From Phialocephala subalpina (lineage: Eukaryota; Ascomycota; Leotiomycetes; Helotiales; Mollisiaceae), in the NCBI GenBank assembly GCA_900073065.1, contig FJOG01000038.1, positions 89,243 to 153,242 of the forward strand: 64,000 nt of DNA. The letters are read 5' to 3'. This document shows positions 45,949 through 57,093 of the stretch, in pieces; position 1 is the stretch's first letter, and each line of letters begins with the position of its first letter. The notes beneath the pieces are model-generated. The model did no database searches, had not been told where the DNA came from, and saw only the letters and a list, made by a program, of their open reading frames with translations. The position numbers were made by a program, and so were the translations under genes.

Positions 45949-47145
45949 TCAGAACAAGAGTCGTCTAGCGAAGCTTCTCTTCACCTTGGGGGACGTACCA
46001 TTAGGGAATGTACCGTTATCGAACTTAGAGCAGTCTCCAAAGCCGACTTCACAAGTGAAGTTACCGCAGTAATTCGCACCCGTGCCACAGTTCCCGTACA
46101 TCGAGCAGCAGAGTCCAGCCGGACATCTAGTTGCCTTCTTAGCACCACACGTCCCATCGATCGACACCGGGATATCAAGGATAGCGGGTGTGCCAGTTGG
46201 GTGAGGATGTGAGCCTGGAGTATGAGTCGTGTATCTTGGGGCACCCGTGCCTGTGGGGTAGATTGTGTGCGGGGCGCTGGTGGTCATCGTTGCGTTTCCT
46301 GGATGGGTGAAGTTGAAGGAGCCAGGGAATCCAAACGCGTTACGTTTGTATCCCGATGGTCTTGGTCCGGGTCCAGCTTTTGAGGCAGCGGTCGGGAACG
46401 GAAAAGAGATAATAGTATTTGACGAGTTAGCTTTCGCTCCGTTTCCGAATCCGTTGACAGGTTGACAGTCACCGAAGATAGTATCGATTTCGTTAGCCAT
46501 GGGCACGCTGTGCATCATAGTCGTGTCGGGGCCGGCGTTTGGGAACATGACTTCCTTTTTTGGGTCGCGGGTACACGAGTTATTGAGGTCGCTGACGAAG
46601 ATGTCTGGGCGAGATGCGAAGGTGACTCGTGGTGCGGTGGCGTTGGCTTCAGCTGGGAGGATGGTGACAGCCGCGCAGGACTGGTAGACTTCATTACTGC
46701 CTAGGGGGAAGTAGGTGAAGGATAGTACGACTGGGCCGGTTGGAGAGCCGGACGGGAAGGTGAAGTCTAATTGTTGCTGGTCTTTGATGCTCACGTTACC
46801 TTCGTAGGAGTGGATTACTGTCAAAGAGCCGTTGTTGCCAGACATTGAGATTTGCGTGCTTCCCGAGATGGAGTCACCGGTGAGGATGATCCATGCTGGT
46901 TTACCAGCTTGGTAGGTCGTGACAGATTGGGCGATGCCAGAGGTCATGTCAGCGAGGTAGCCTTTGCAGGGGAATTGGTCAGCGGTCAGGGGCTCCGTGT
47001 AGTTGTCCGGGGTGGAGTTGCCGATGAATGCGTTGAAGGTGTAGCGGAGAGGAGTTGGGATACGCATAGTCTGGTATGCGAGAGTGGAGGGAGTCATCGC
47101 CACCAGGGCGATGAGAAGGATCATGTACTGCATGGTGTAAGACAT
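45949..47145 (-). CDS. Secreted AA11-like (LPMO-fold) protein with CBM18, lacking the copper histidines
   Basis: Single exon, 398 aa. Signal peptide about residues 1-23; the mature protein would begin YQTMRIPTPLRY. The N-terminal domain follows the fungal AA11-type LPMO pattern: initial M-x-x-P-x-P-x-x-Y, FPCKGY, TYQAGKPAWIILTG, STQISMSGNNGSLTVIHSYEG, and the final strand SNEVYQSCAAVTI. AA11 enzymes need a histidine at mature residue 1 and a second one in the HGGGSCQ segment; here these positions read Tyr and SGSTQ, so oxidative activity is unlikely. A Ser/Thr/Pro linker leads to an eight-Cys hevein-type chitin-binding domain (CBM18, about residues 331-372). It probably binds chitin outside the cell. 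A long upstream in-frame extension to 47334 was rejected because it precedes the signal peptide. Confidence 0.78.
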   Translation of the reverse strand: MSYTMQYMILLIALVAMTPSTLAYQTMRIPTPLRYTFNAFIGNSTPDNYTEPLTADQFPCKGYLADMTSGIAQSVTTYQAGKPAWIILTGDSISGSTQISMSGNNGSLTVIHSYEGNVSIKDQQQLDFTFPSGSPTGPVVLSFTYFPLGSNEVYQSCAAVTILPAEANATAPRVTFASRPDIFVSDLNNSCTRDPKKEVMFPNAGPDTTMMHSVPMANEIDTIFGDCQPVNGFGNGAKANSSNTIISFPFPTAASKAGPGPRPSGYKRNAFGFPGSFNFTHPGNATMTTSAPHTIYPTGTGAPRYTTHTPGSHPHPTGTPAILDIPVSIDGTCGAKKATRCPAGLCCSMYGNCGTGANYCGNFTCEVGFGDCSKFDNGTFPNGTSPKVKRSFARRLLF

Positions 47146-48116
47146 CCTGTGTCTTGGTGGAAGTGAAGAAGTAGGTGTAGGTTGCTGAAGCTTAATCTGC
47201 AGGTAAAAAGTTGCAAGAAGGCTGTGAGTCGAGGATGCTGTAGTAGTTGTTGTAATGAGGTTGAAGGTAGTGAAGTGAAGATGCAAGACGTATCTGAAAC
47301 GAGTATATATGTAAGACTCGACTGCGCTGTCCATGAAAATGGGATTGTTCGTTGATATAGAGGGCGAAGACGCTGTGATTGTTCAGCAGGGAATCATACT
47401 CTACGGACAACACTTGAATCCTGGGAGATTCCACAGCCAATTAAATGGTGTAAAGAACAATGGCATTGTACTTGATCTAGAAAGGAAGAGAGACTTGATG
47501 AAAGAGCAAGATTCAGAGCAACTTGTGACGACGCTATCAAAGGAAAATGCTCGAGTTGAATAGAAATCTGGAATCTCTAACAAAGGTGCAAATGGAAAAG
47601 AACAGTTCCATTTACTAGCGTCGCATGACTATTGCAGTATTATCCTTTAGGGCATAAATGGCGCAGTGAATTCGAGAGTGTGACCTTGATGTTGAAGAGC
47701 GGATTTCGAGATACCTACAGCATACGAGAGACGTGAAAAGAAGACGCAGGGGAATGGAAGGGACAGGAAAGTTATCTGAGCATTTAATTTCTTTGTTCAT
47801 CTAAGATGCCTATTAGCCTTGGCGACATTCTTTGTTGCAGAGTTATGCAACGAAGTTGCTCTCGAGCCTTTGTCTTCGCAACTTGCGCATGTGGCAGACA
47901 GACCCTCAGCATCCTTCGTACCTAGGTATCTCCATCCAACATACAGCGTTTCCTCTTGCGCTCTATTGCCTCCATAATCGAGTCGTGAGTCCGGGATTGT
48001 CGTACAATCGATAGTAGTCGTAAATTTCGAGTCGTGCATGGGTTTGGCCCTATTGGCTGTATTTGTGACTGGTATTTTGATGTCTCTGTGCTTCATACTT
48101 CCTCGAAGTGAAAAAT
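47146..48116. promoter_or_regulatory. Upstream region of the CBM18 gene / intergenic
   Basis: A TATA-like ATATATAC (minus strand) lies at about 47303-47310, roughly 160 bp upstream of the start at 47145. The rest contains only short frames. Confidence 0.4.
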
Positions 48117-50331
48117 TCAGGCTTCTCTCCCCTTGAGAATGTAATCTGACTTGACACATCTCGGACTCCAAAGATCGTCCTCATTTGACTGCCAGGGGTT
48201 GAACCCTCGGCTTGGACGCCGGCCAGTGCTGCCATTGTTGGGTGGGGATGGAAAATCTGCATACGGATATGGCCTGCCGTATCCAGGTCTACCATATGGA
48301 GGTCCGCCATATCCCGGTCGGTTGTTTGGTGGTCCTCGGCCAGGACCACCGCCGCCGCCATCTCTACGACGAGGAAATGGAATCAAAGGCCACATTGGGA
48401 TGAAACAGCTTTCATCCCAGGCACACCTCTCTTCGCACCTGACCCACTCGCCCGCCCATCCAAGCCAGGCCATGAGCTCCTCGATGCCTGATGTCCATCG
48501 TGAAACTTCCGACTTCAGTTTGGTTGACATTTGTGACTCTGATGTGTTGTTGACTGGAATGTTGAAGTTTGATTCCCAAATACCTTCGACTGCAAGACCA
48601 ATATCTACCAGAGCAGAGCAGATTCCACCTGTAGTCTCTTCGATCGCCCATTTCAACAACAGCTCCTCGGGGCCGAGGGAAACCCCTTCCTCCGGATCCA
48701 GCAAGCGAGTGTACTGAAAGCGACAGCGAGAGTAGGTTGCCTTAAACAGGCTCGAGTCCCTGACCCAGACATCCTCACTTGCGTCTTCATCGGGATACTC
48801 CAAGAAAGGTAGAAGAAATGCGTGTGTCTGATCGCGAACATCGACCATCCAGCCTCGAAGGAGAGTTTTATTGGTGACAGTAATATTCTCGAACTTCTCA
48901 AGAGCATGGAGAAAATTGAAGAGACTGCTTCCATAAGTCTGGACGATGTCATTCGTCATGGCGGTCCATTCAATACCACTGCAGTTGGCAGGAGAGTCGG
49001 ACAAAAGATCCCTGAGAACTTTCTCTGAGTTCTGCCTCATCGTTGCTGCGTCGGATGGCGTGATATCTTGTAAATCGTGTAGCCTCCGTCTTCGAGTCAA
49101 AGCCTGTAAAGTCTTTCCTCTGATCCCAACTTCGCCTGGCCCAGCCCAAAGCCCCTCCTTTGTCAGATTCAGTGACTTTTGCTCTTCTTTTGCCCTTGGA
49201 ATTGCCTGGCTTAGGAATTCGGGAGAATAGTAGGTCAGAAATCCACAACTTATAGGCTTCACATGCGTCTCACCACGTCCAGGTCCATCTCCGTTAGATC
49301 CATAGTGTTGTGTAGCACTCATATACCAGCTCCAAGCCTGACTAGGAAAGAACGGCTCTCTCAGCCATTCAGGCTTTCCACCAACTGGAGGTCGAGGAGG
49401 GTCTGATGGATCGGTAGCCTTGTCGGAGCGAGTAGGTGATGGTGGCAGAGGGTAATACGAAGTCGGATAGACGTCTTCCTGCCCTTTCACCACCACATTC
49501 GTATCCCTTTCCGAAAGTGGCAGAGGGCAATAAGAAGCCGATGAGACATTGTCCTGCTCCGTCACCATGACATTCGTCCCCCCTTCTGGTAGCAAAGGAG
49601 CCGTGATATTGAGATGCGAGATCAGACGAATAGATGGACTGCTGAAGTTGCACCATATCATCTCAAACCCAGCATTCATCCTCACAATGCCTTCGTATCC
49701 CCAACCAGGACCTCCAAGGTTCTGCTCGCGAAACCAGTCGCAAAGTCCAGCAGCTCGAGCATATTCATCGTACAATCCACGGAATCCATTGCCGGGCCTA
49801 GCTGGTCCACTGATGTTTCCCCATATCTGCAAGTTCTGCGAATCGAGCTGGCCACTTCCGAAGAGTGTCGCAGACTCGCCGTCGAAGTATATGCATTTAA
49901 CTCGGCGTGTGGTTTGGTAGGTGAGCATATGTGAATTTCGAGACCCGCCCATTATTCCGTATGCCATGCCACTGCAGCAGGTTAGCAGAGATCATGTAAC
50001 TCGGAGGAGGGACTCGCATGTCGAATGCAAACCATTCTGGACTTGGTGGGACATCACCGTCCATTCGTCCATGGTAGAGCTTCGTGAAGGGCGCTATTTC
50101 GCACGGTACGATACTGTGCCCGTTCGGAAAGAAGGTGTTGCTCCATTGCTGTAGCAGACCGTGGACGGATGCGAAGTAGTGTGGTGCTTCAGAGGAGAAG
50201 TTGAACCTCCATTGACTCGTACTCGAGGCTTCGTTAGAGGGGTCGAGGAGAGGTTGCTGCTGAGCAGTAGAAGCAGTTGACAGCGACAGAAAGACATGCC
50301 CAAGGGCGGCAAGAGACTTAGGTATCCTCAT
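48117..50331 (-). CDS. Large secreted or membrane-exposed fungal protein of unknown function
   Basis: Proposed exons 50018-50331 and 48117-49971; 722 aa. Signal peptide about residues 1-23. The rest has many N-glycosylation sites, GMAYGIMGGSRNSHMLTYQTT, YFDGESATLFGSGQLDSQN, a Ser/Pro segment, paired cysteines (RCEERCAWDESCF) and a Gly/Pro/Tyr-rich stretch near the C-terminus. I recognise it only as resembling a family of long uncharacterised secreted ascomycete proteins. The intron is unusual: the best join uses a GC donor (GCGAGT) with a TGCTAACC branch point and CTGCAG acceptor, 46 nt. A GT donor 14 bases upstream also keeps the frame but loses WFAFD. Confidence 0.7.
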
Positions 50332-52469
50332 CTTGAGTATGATGAAGGTCGAGACTGCAAAAGCAGTCGAGGTTCATCGTCGCAACCATCATGTTTCGTT
50401 ATCAAGGCTCGCGCTGCGAATAGATGCTGTGACGCGTCAGCGACGATAACAGAGCTCGAGGCCCTGCAGGATCGCTGCAGTGGAATCACGTGCCGTTGAC
50501 CCCAGTACCTCTCATTACTGTTTCGCGCGCGCAGCTTCACTTCTTCTCTCCTCTCCAGACTCAACTCAACCACTTACAACCTTTTCGTCTCGTGTCACCT
50601 TGGCTAGTTGCCATACGACCCGGTGCTTGCGATGATTCTCGGAGCTGGAGCTCTGCGTGAAGACTTCCGAAGTAGATGCTGGATTCAGGTCTTGCAAATT
50701 TTCGTATGTTAATAAGTAGTGTCCACGCTCAGGAAGTTCACAACGAGATACACTGCAAATGTTTCCATGGCTGACATTTTATTTCCGTGGGCGCCTTCTA
50801 CCAGCAACTCATAACTTTTCTCGTCGATACCTGGACTGCAAATCTCTCTCCAGCTGCTCTGTGCCAAATGTTTCGGTCGCACATCCCTCCGCCCATGTTC
50901 CAACTCCTGCAAGTGCTTCATCCTGCTGTTTTGCCTTGATTTGGGTTTCGTTTCGGCGATGGTTGCATGGCCTTTGGATGGCCTTCAGATGATTTTGTTG
51001 GTGTTGGAAATTGGAGCTAGATCGCCTTGTCAGTACTGCTTCACGGGCGGGAAAGGGAAGGAACCACCTTCTCGTGGCAATATCTCGCTTTATGTTTGAA
51101 GTCATCTTGGTTATTGTGTCTTTAATATGGTAGCAGGACACGTTCTGGATAGATGTCTACTCTTCGCGGTGTTTGAACGATTGTTTGAGAGCGACAACTC
51201 GGTATGATGGGCTCGCGAAAGATATCAAGATACTGAATTGGATGATCCTTTGACGTTATAATATCAAGCTACATATATACTAGCAGCTCCCAGGGGCCAG
51301 TTTTTCTGGAATCGTGCAGTGCCAAAGTAAGTACAGACCGACTCTACAGACAATCGCTACGCATTTCACTATATCTGACCATTTTGAGGATTTAGGAATT
51401 CAGACGATCATCAATAAAACATGTACACTGCCCAATCAATGTTCAACTTCTCTAAATCCTCGCTCATTGGACGGCACCATAATTAGGAATAGGAACGGGC
51501 ACAGAATGATCTTCAGGTGCTCGTGGACCACTGCTCAGACATCCACTGCTCCATGACATCGCGAAGCCTCGCCGGGCCTGTTCCAAAATCCAAGATTCCT
51601 AATTGCGGTCTGCCTCGCGCCCCACCGAGCGGACTTGATAGCCTGCCACGCCTGCATACCTGCCGCCCGAATTCCTAAATATTTTGGCCGTGCACGATCG
51701 CGAGACGATTCCCATCCAGTCTGATGTAGTTTTCGAGATGGGCATTTTAGGCGTTTTAGCTGAACCCTGACTTTAGGAATCGTGGCGCTCCTGCCAATTG
51801 CATCCGACAAACTCAAACTGCAGCTATAGTGGGTCAGCTCAGATCGCCTATCGTAGCTTCCTGCATAAGGTTATATTATCTCGACTCCCTCAATCAGTTT
51901 CTTCTCTTCCACTTGCTCTTAATTTTTTGTCGACATCCGAACTATGCGACACTGATCTCAATCACTGGTACCAACGCTCCTAGCCTCCATTGTCGCGGAT
52001 TTATTCATCGCAACATGACAGACAAATTGATCTACTGTTGCTGCTAAGGAGGCAGAGTCTCCGTGCTCCTCATGGAAATCAGATCCGAGATACGCCAGCC
52101 ATTGCCGGACACCACCAGCTTCCTTGATAGTACCTGCAATATATCAGCTGCCGAATACAACGAAATGGATCCAGCATGCCGTGCAGGCTGTCCTTTCCCC
52201 CACTCGGGGCGAGGACAAGCACAGCAAACCCCGCCTAGTCGCAAGGCATTCCGTCTACAGGAAATCTCAGAAAGGTATTCTCCGTCGCTTGCTCACAAGG
52301 GACTCAGTGTTAATACTGTCTCAGTGGGACTGTACATAACCGTTTCCCGTTCGGAGATGGCATTTACCAAGAATTTCCCCCTGACTGCGTCGAATATCAT
52401 ATTGCCGACATATATTCTCCCCATTCCGCACGTCACTTCGTCTTCTCAGCTTTTCAAACAACGAGCGAT
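50332..52469. other. Intergenic region, no gene recognised
   Basis: 2.1 kb between divergent starts. Short frames only. An open frame of 136 codons at 52063-52473 overlaps the next start but has no family resemblance. Confidence 0.45.
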
Positions 52470-54963
52470 ATGACTATCGTAATACATTCCTCCGAATTAT
52501 TGTCCGCCGTCAACGCAGCTCTGTGGAACTGCAGAGCGTACGATCTTGTCGGCTCTTTATTTACACGCTTTCTACTTTGGGATCGCCTCTACTACTTTAA
52601 GCAATATCTGGCTTCGGTGTCCAGGCATCCTTTCTTGCGTTCTAGTGACCATATCCTGGAAATGGAGCTTTTGGTTAAGGGATGCTTGGCCGGCATCAAC
52701 CCCAACCGCGGCATCGGCCTGACAATCCTCTACGAGCAACAATACCGAGAATGCTTGGAAGAAGAACAGAATACAAGCTTCGATTCCGATGTCGACATCC
52801 TTGAGAACATGTTTGACGACTCGAGTTTGGAAGAATTGGGCACGGACCGGGACACATCTGTACCTCCTAGGCAGGACCAAGGGATGTTTTCTCAATCACG
52901 TAAGAGGTTTCAGAGTCAGGCTGTTTGTACCGATTCTCAACTAACAATGGTAGCTCAACCATGCTGCACCTCTCCAAGAATCGATTCGGCAATGCCTGTG
53001 AATGAAGCCAATGACAATTCTGCTTTTGAAGGTGGGATGGGGTCTGTTTGTAATGCTATCACAGTTGTATATTGCGCTCCCGGAATGCTTGATCAATACA
53101 GAGTTCGAACGCCGGAAGCATGGGCTGGCATGGTCAACGCTGCGAACGGTCTGACGACACAAAACCGCATCAACTGGGTTCAGTGGAAGTTCTGGTCTGT
53201 CCACAAGGAAATTCGCCAAATATATCGCCACCAACAGTGGGCTCAGCGGTATTTCTCAACCCCTATTGCCAATGAGCGGCGAGCTGCATGGTCAGCGGGA
53301 ATCAAGGTGATGCGCAAGCTAGCCAAACGGGATGTGTCGTCTCATACAGTTGGCGAAATTGTCATGCTTCTGGCCGTGGTCAAGTGTATCTCCATTGTTA
53401 AGGATGTCGAGGACCCCATCACACCAAATCGAGAGTCAAAATTCAACGGAGACTTGGACCGGTGGCAGATGATTTTCGCGAGTGATGAAGCCAAACTTAT
53501 GGACTTCCGACAAATCATCAAGTTGTTATGGAACATCGAACTTAAAGACTGGTCTGAAGTTCCTCCCGATACCGTCACGTCATCCGCATTCAAAGTGCTT
53601 GTCAAAGCTTTGGTGGCAGATGCAGCACCCTTTTTTAGGACAGCTACTCGAAGGGATCAGAAGGCCGTTAGTGTCTTCGCTAGCCAGGAGAGATGGTGGC
53701 TAGAGAGACAACAGTTCCTTAACCTTTCGCAAGAGTCGCCGAAACCCCCTCCTGAGCGGTCTAAACCCCCTTGGGCTGAGGCCCAAGACCTCTCTTCTCG
53801 GGAAGAAGCGGCACAGGAGTCTGATCTTCAATCAGCACCCACACACTGTCCTCCAACTCCTAACTCGTATCCATTAATACCATTACTCTTGGCTGGAGCA
53901 ATTTTTGGCATTTTCCTTGCTTTCCTCATTGGTACGAAACCTACTAGTTGTTTCCCACCGCAAAACACTGACAACTCTAGGTCTCAAATATCTTCGCTCA
54001 TACGCTAGCAGCAATCATGAGAGCCTCCCGTCTAACGAAAATTTCGGCTTCCTTTCGAATCTACAAACCCCTGTCATTCAGAGTGCTCTTCAACACGTTA
54101 CCAGCGTTTTGAAAACAACGAATCTAGTCCCTCTTGGTACGATCATTCTTCTACGAACCGAGTCTGAACTCGCCATTACATCTCTCCGCATGACTTCATT
54201 GTCCGAACTCATCACATGGCTGAAAGAATATGTCTTGGTAAGAAATCAGATCATCTCAGAATTTTCAAGCTGATCTTCTCATAGCGACTTGGCCTTGATG
54301 AAGATACCTTGACCGGATTTCAATCCTACATCCAGGCTTTCAACGACAATTGGACCTCTACCTACGATGTTCAAGCCAACTATCGCCTGCTCGAAATTTA
54401 TCTTGGCATCAAGGATTTTGCTAGCATTGTTCCACATACGCTCCTACGTACAGAGTCTCTAGAAGCTCGCGATTTGGACGACGTCAGGACGGAGCCAGCC
54501 ACGGCGTCCACCGCAACGACGAATCTAAGCAACGGCTCCAATGTTTCGATATCCCCAGCCAGATCAACTGGCATGCAGCCTTCAGCGACCACTGTCTCAG
54601 ATTGCAACTCATGGTAAGACGTTCCTGGATTCCATCAAGGCAGCTATTTTAACAAATTCTTCAAACAGTGGTTCCGATTCGCCTGCGTCGTCACTTACAA
54701 GTTCACTTTCTTCTACTACCAACGTTCAGAGGACGTCTAAGTTAGTAACGCAAAACTCTCCATCGCGCAGGATCTTCTGCACGGACTGCCAGAAATCCTT
54801 TTCGAACCTAGGAAACTTCAACAAACATCGGAAAGACAAACATCAGCTGCAGAAGGTCCGATATTTCTGTCGTGATGCTGGCTGTGGTAGGCATTTCTCG
54901 AGGCACGAATATCGGCAACGACATGAACGGGGCGAGCACGGGATGAGGATTGAGGGAAGATAA
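52470..54963 (+). CDS. C2H2 zinc-finger protein with an internal membrane-helix-like segment
   Basis: Exons 52470-53931, 53981-54237, 54285-54613, 54669-54963; introns 49, 47 and 55 nt; 780 aa, divisible by three throughout. The C-terminus has two C2H2 fingers: CTDC-x12-H-x4-H (residues 720-741) and C-x4-C-x12-H-x4-H (750-773), typical of fungal zinc-finger proteins. The N-terminal 450 residues are not recognised. A strongly hydrophobic stretch (PLIPLLLAGAIFGIFLAFLIG, about 467-488) continues across the first intron into a basic KYLRS and looks like a transmembrane helix, which is unusual for a DNA-binding protein. A membrane-tethered regulator is one reading; a wrong exon junction is another. 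The start is the first ATG of the long frame. Confidence 0.78.
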
Positions 54964-55548
54964 GATCATTATGCGAATCGAATTCTTTTTTCGTGCTCTT
55001 CCAATCTTATTGACAAATTCACCGCGAATTGGTGTTCTCGGGGAGCGCTCCCGAAGTGTGGATCCCGATTGTTGTTTGGTGACGAGTCAAACCAAAGCCC
55101 AAGTGGAGCGTGATCACAGCTCCCAAAGATCAGAGGATCAGATAAGATCTTTCAGGCCAATTTTCCCGAGCTTTGTCAGGATCAGTCGTCATTGTTAAGC
55201 TTCGTATCTCCACCGCCCCATTGTTTAAGCATGGTCTGACTTGCGATGTCCCGGATGTGAACTGGACCGCGCCTGGCACTTAACTCCGTCTTCATCGGCT
55301 TTTTCTCAAGGTGGATCTCGCAGATATTCCATAAACATGGCATGCCCCAGATACCAGGCCCTAAAGTATCTGGAATCACAGGGCATATTATATCTCACTA
55401 TTTCCCTGCTCCATCTCCCACTTCTTCCACGCATTACCCCCTCGCAAGTTGACTTCATATGATCCCCCCAAACGTTTTGTCAAAATTTGGCATGAGGTAC
55501 AGCAGATTTCAACCCAAACTATCGTTCGTTCAGCAAGTCGTTGCCTCG
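54964..55548. other. Intergenic region
   Basis: Nothing recognised apart from the upstream region of the flavoprotein gene. Confidence 0.45.
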
Positions 55549-57093
55549 ATGTCCCAACCTCGTCGTCACAATGCTTCTCTTGCTCCTCATCGACCTCATA
55601 TCCTCGTCATTGGTGGCGCGTACGGAGGTCTCTCAACTATCGTCAACCTTCTGAACCTCAGCATAGGGAACAAGCAATTAGCTTCTCCTATCCAACCTCC
55701 CGAACTCAACATCAAGCATGATCCTCAGCCAGTCATCACACTCTTGGATGAGCGAGATGGACTTTGTAAGTCACACCCCTCCACCACCTGCCCCCTCATC
55801 CCCAAATCCTTTTTCAATATATCTGACACCCCGCAGTCCACACAATGGGCAGCCCCCTCGCCCACCTCTCCCCTACCTTCGCACACGAAGCTTGGCTCCC
55901 CTTCTCCCAGCTCAAGCTTCTCTCCCGCGGCGGAGTCAATATCCTCCAAGGCCGAGCTTTACACATCAACATGAGTTCCAATGTCGCTTTCTATCTAGAC
56001 GCCAAATCCGGATCTCAGAGACAGATTGCGTATGATTATCTGGTTGTGGCGACGGGAACGAAGAGAGAGTTTCCGATTGTGCCGAGTGCGTTAGGAAAGA
56101 AGGTATACTTGGAGGATGTGGGAGTTTTCGTGGCGGAGTTGGAGAGGTGTGAGAGAGTTATGGTAGCTTCTCTCCCGCGGCGGAGTCAATATCCTCCAAG
56201 GCCGAGCTTTACACATCAACATGAGTTCCAATGTCGCTTTCTATCTAGACGCCAAATCCGGATCTCAGAGACAGATTGCGTATGATTATCTGGTTGTGGC
56301 GACGGGAACGAAGAGAGAGTTTCCGATTGTGCCGAGTGCGTTAGGAAAGAAGGTATACTTGGAGGATGTGGGAGTTTTCGTGGCGGAGTTGGAGAGGTGT
56401 GAGAGAGTTATGGTTTCTCAACAAACGACTAGTCAATGAAGCAAGGTTCGCGACAACAGGGGATAGTATCTCAGTGACACTTTCAGATGGCGAAGAGATC
56501 GTTTGTGGGAAAGCGATTTATACGACTTTCAAGCACCAAGCGAGGACGAAGTTCTTGCCTAGGGATGTGGTGGATGAGAATGGGTTTGTGAAAGTTAGGA
56601 ATACGTGCGAGTGCCCTCTTTCCATGTCTCTCAACTTCGGCTGATAAAGACCAGGTTGCAATTTGCACACCCACATCACTCCTCCCTTTCGCACTTCGCA
56701 ATCGGCGACATCGCGGCCTGGACTGGCATCAAACGCGCCGGAAACGCATTTATAATGGGTCAGTTTACTGCTACTAATATCTTAAAACTAATACTCCACG
56801 CTGAATCTCAACCCCAACCCAACTCCCCTCGGGAGGGAAAGGAGGGAGAAGTGGAGTTGGTGTGTTGTCCGGATATGGAGCCAATGATGGCGTTGAATAT
56901 AGGGGATAACGTGGTTGTCTATCAGTTTGGACGGAGGGTGCAGTGGGGTGAGGAGTTGAAGGAACGGGTTGTGGGGAGGGGGTTGGGTATTGATGGTGAG
57001 TGAATGTTTGGTTTGAGATTATGATTGAATGGCTGACTTGTGGTAGTTTGTTCCGAGTATTTGTGTTTGAAGGATGCGGCGTGCTTTCTTTGA
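55549..57093 (+). pseudogene. AIF/NDH-2-like FAD-NAD(P) oxidoreductase, disrupted by a 250-bp duplication
   Basis: Recognisable pieces: 55549-55765 (FAD-binding HILVIGGAYGGLST), 55837 to about 56164 (FHTMGSPLAHLSP, YDYLVVATGTKREFP), about 56415-56604 (LNKRLVNEARF, DGEEIVCGKAIYTT), 56655-56995 (FAIGDIAAW, the second FAD motif) and 57047-57093. Introns 55766-55836, 56605-56654 and 56996-57046 are well formed. The second NAD(P)-binding motif (GGGxxGxE), expected directly after ERVMV, is absent; instead the preceding 250 bp are repeated exactly, which shifts the frame. Family members (AIFM2/AMID-like) are about 380-430 aa and use NAD(P)H to reduce quinones. Probably a real gene spoiled by misassembly; a true pseudogene is possible. 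A longer N-terminus from 55459 is open. Confidence 0.8.
55915..56414. repeat. Exact 250-bp tandem duplication no. 3
   Basis: 55915-56164 and 56165-56414 are identical and adjacent, inside the flavoprotein gene. 250 is not a multiple of three, so the second copy is out of frame with the first. Confidence 0.96.

Noticed and set aside
47146..47334. N-terminal extension of the CBM18 protein
   Set aside because: It would bury the signal peptide in the interior, and it overlaps the TATA region.
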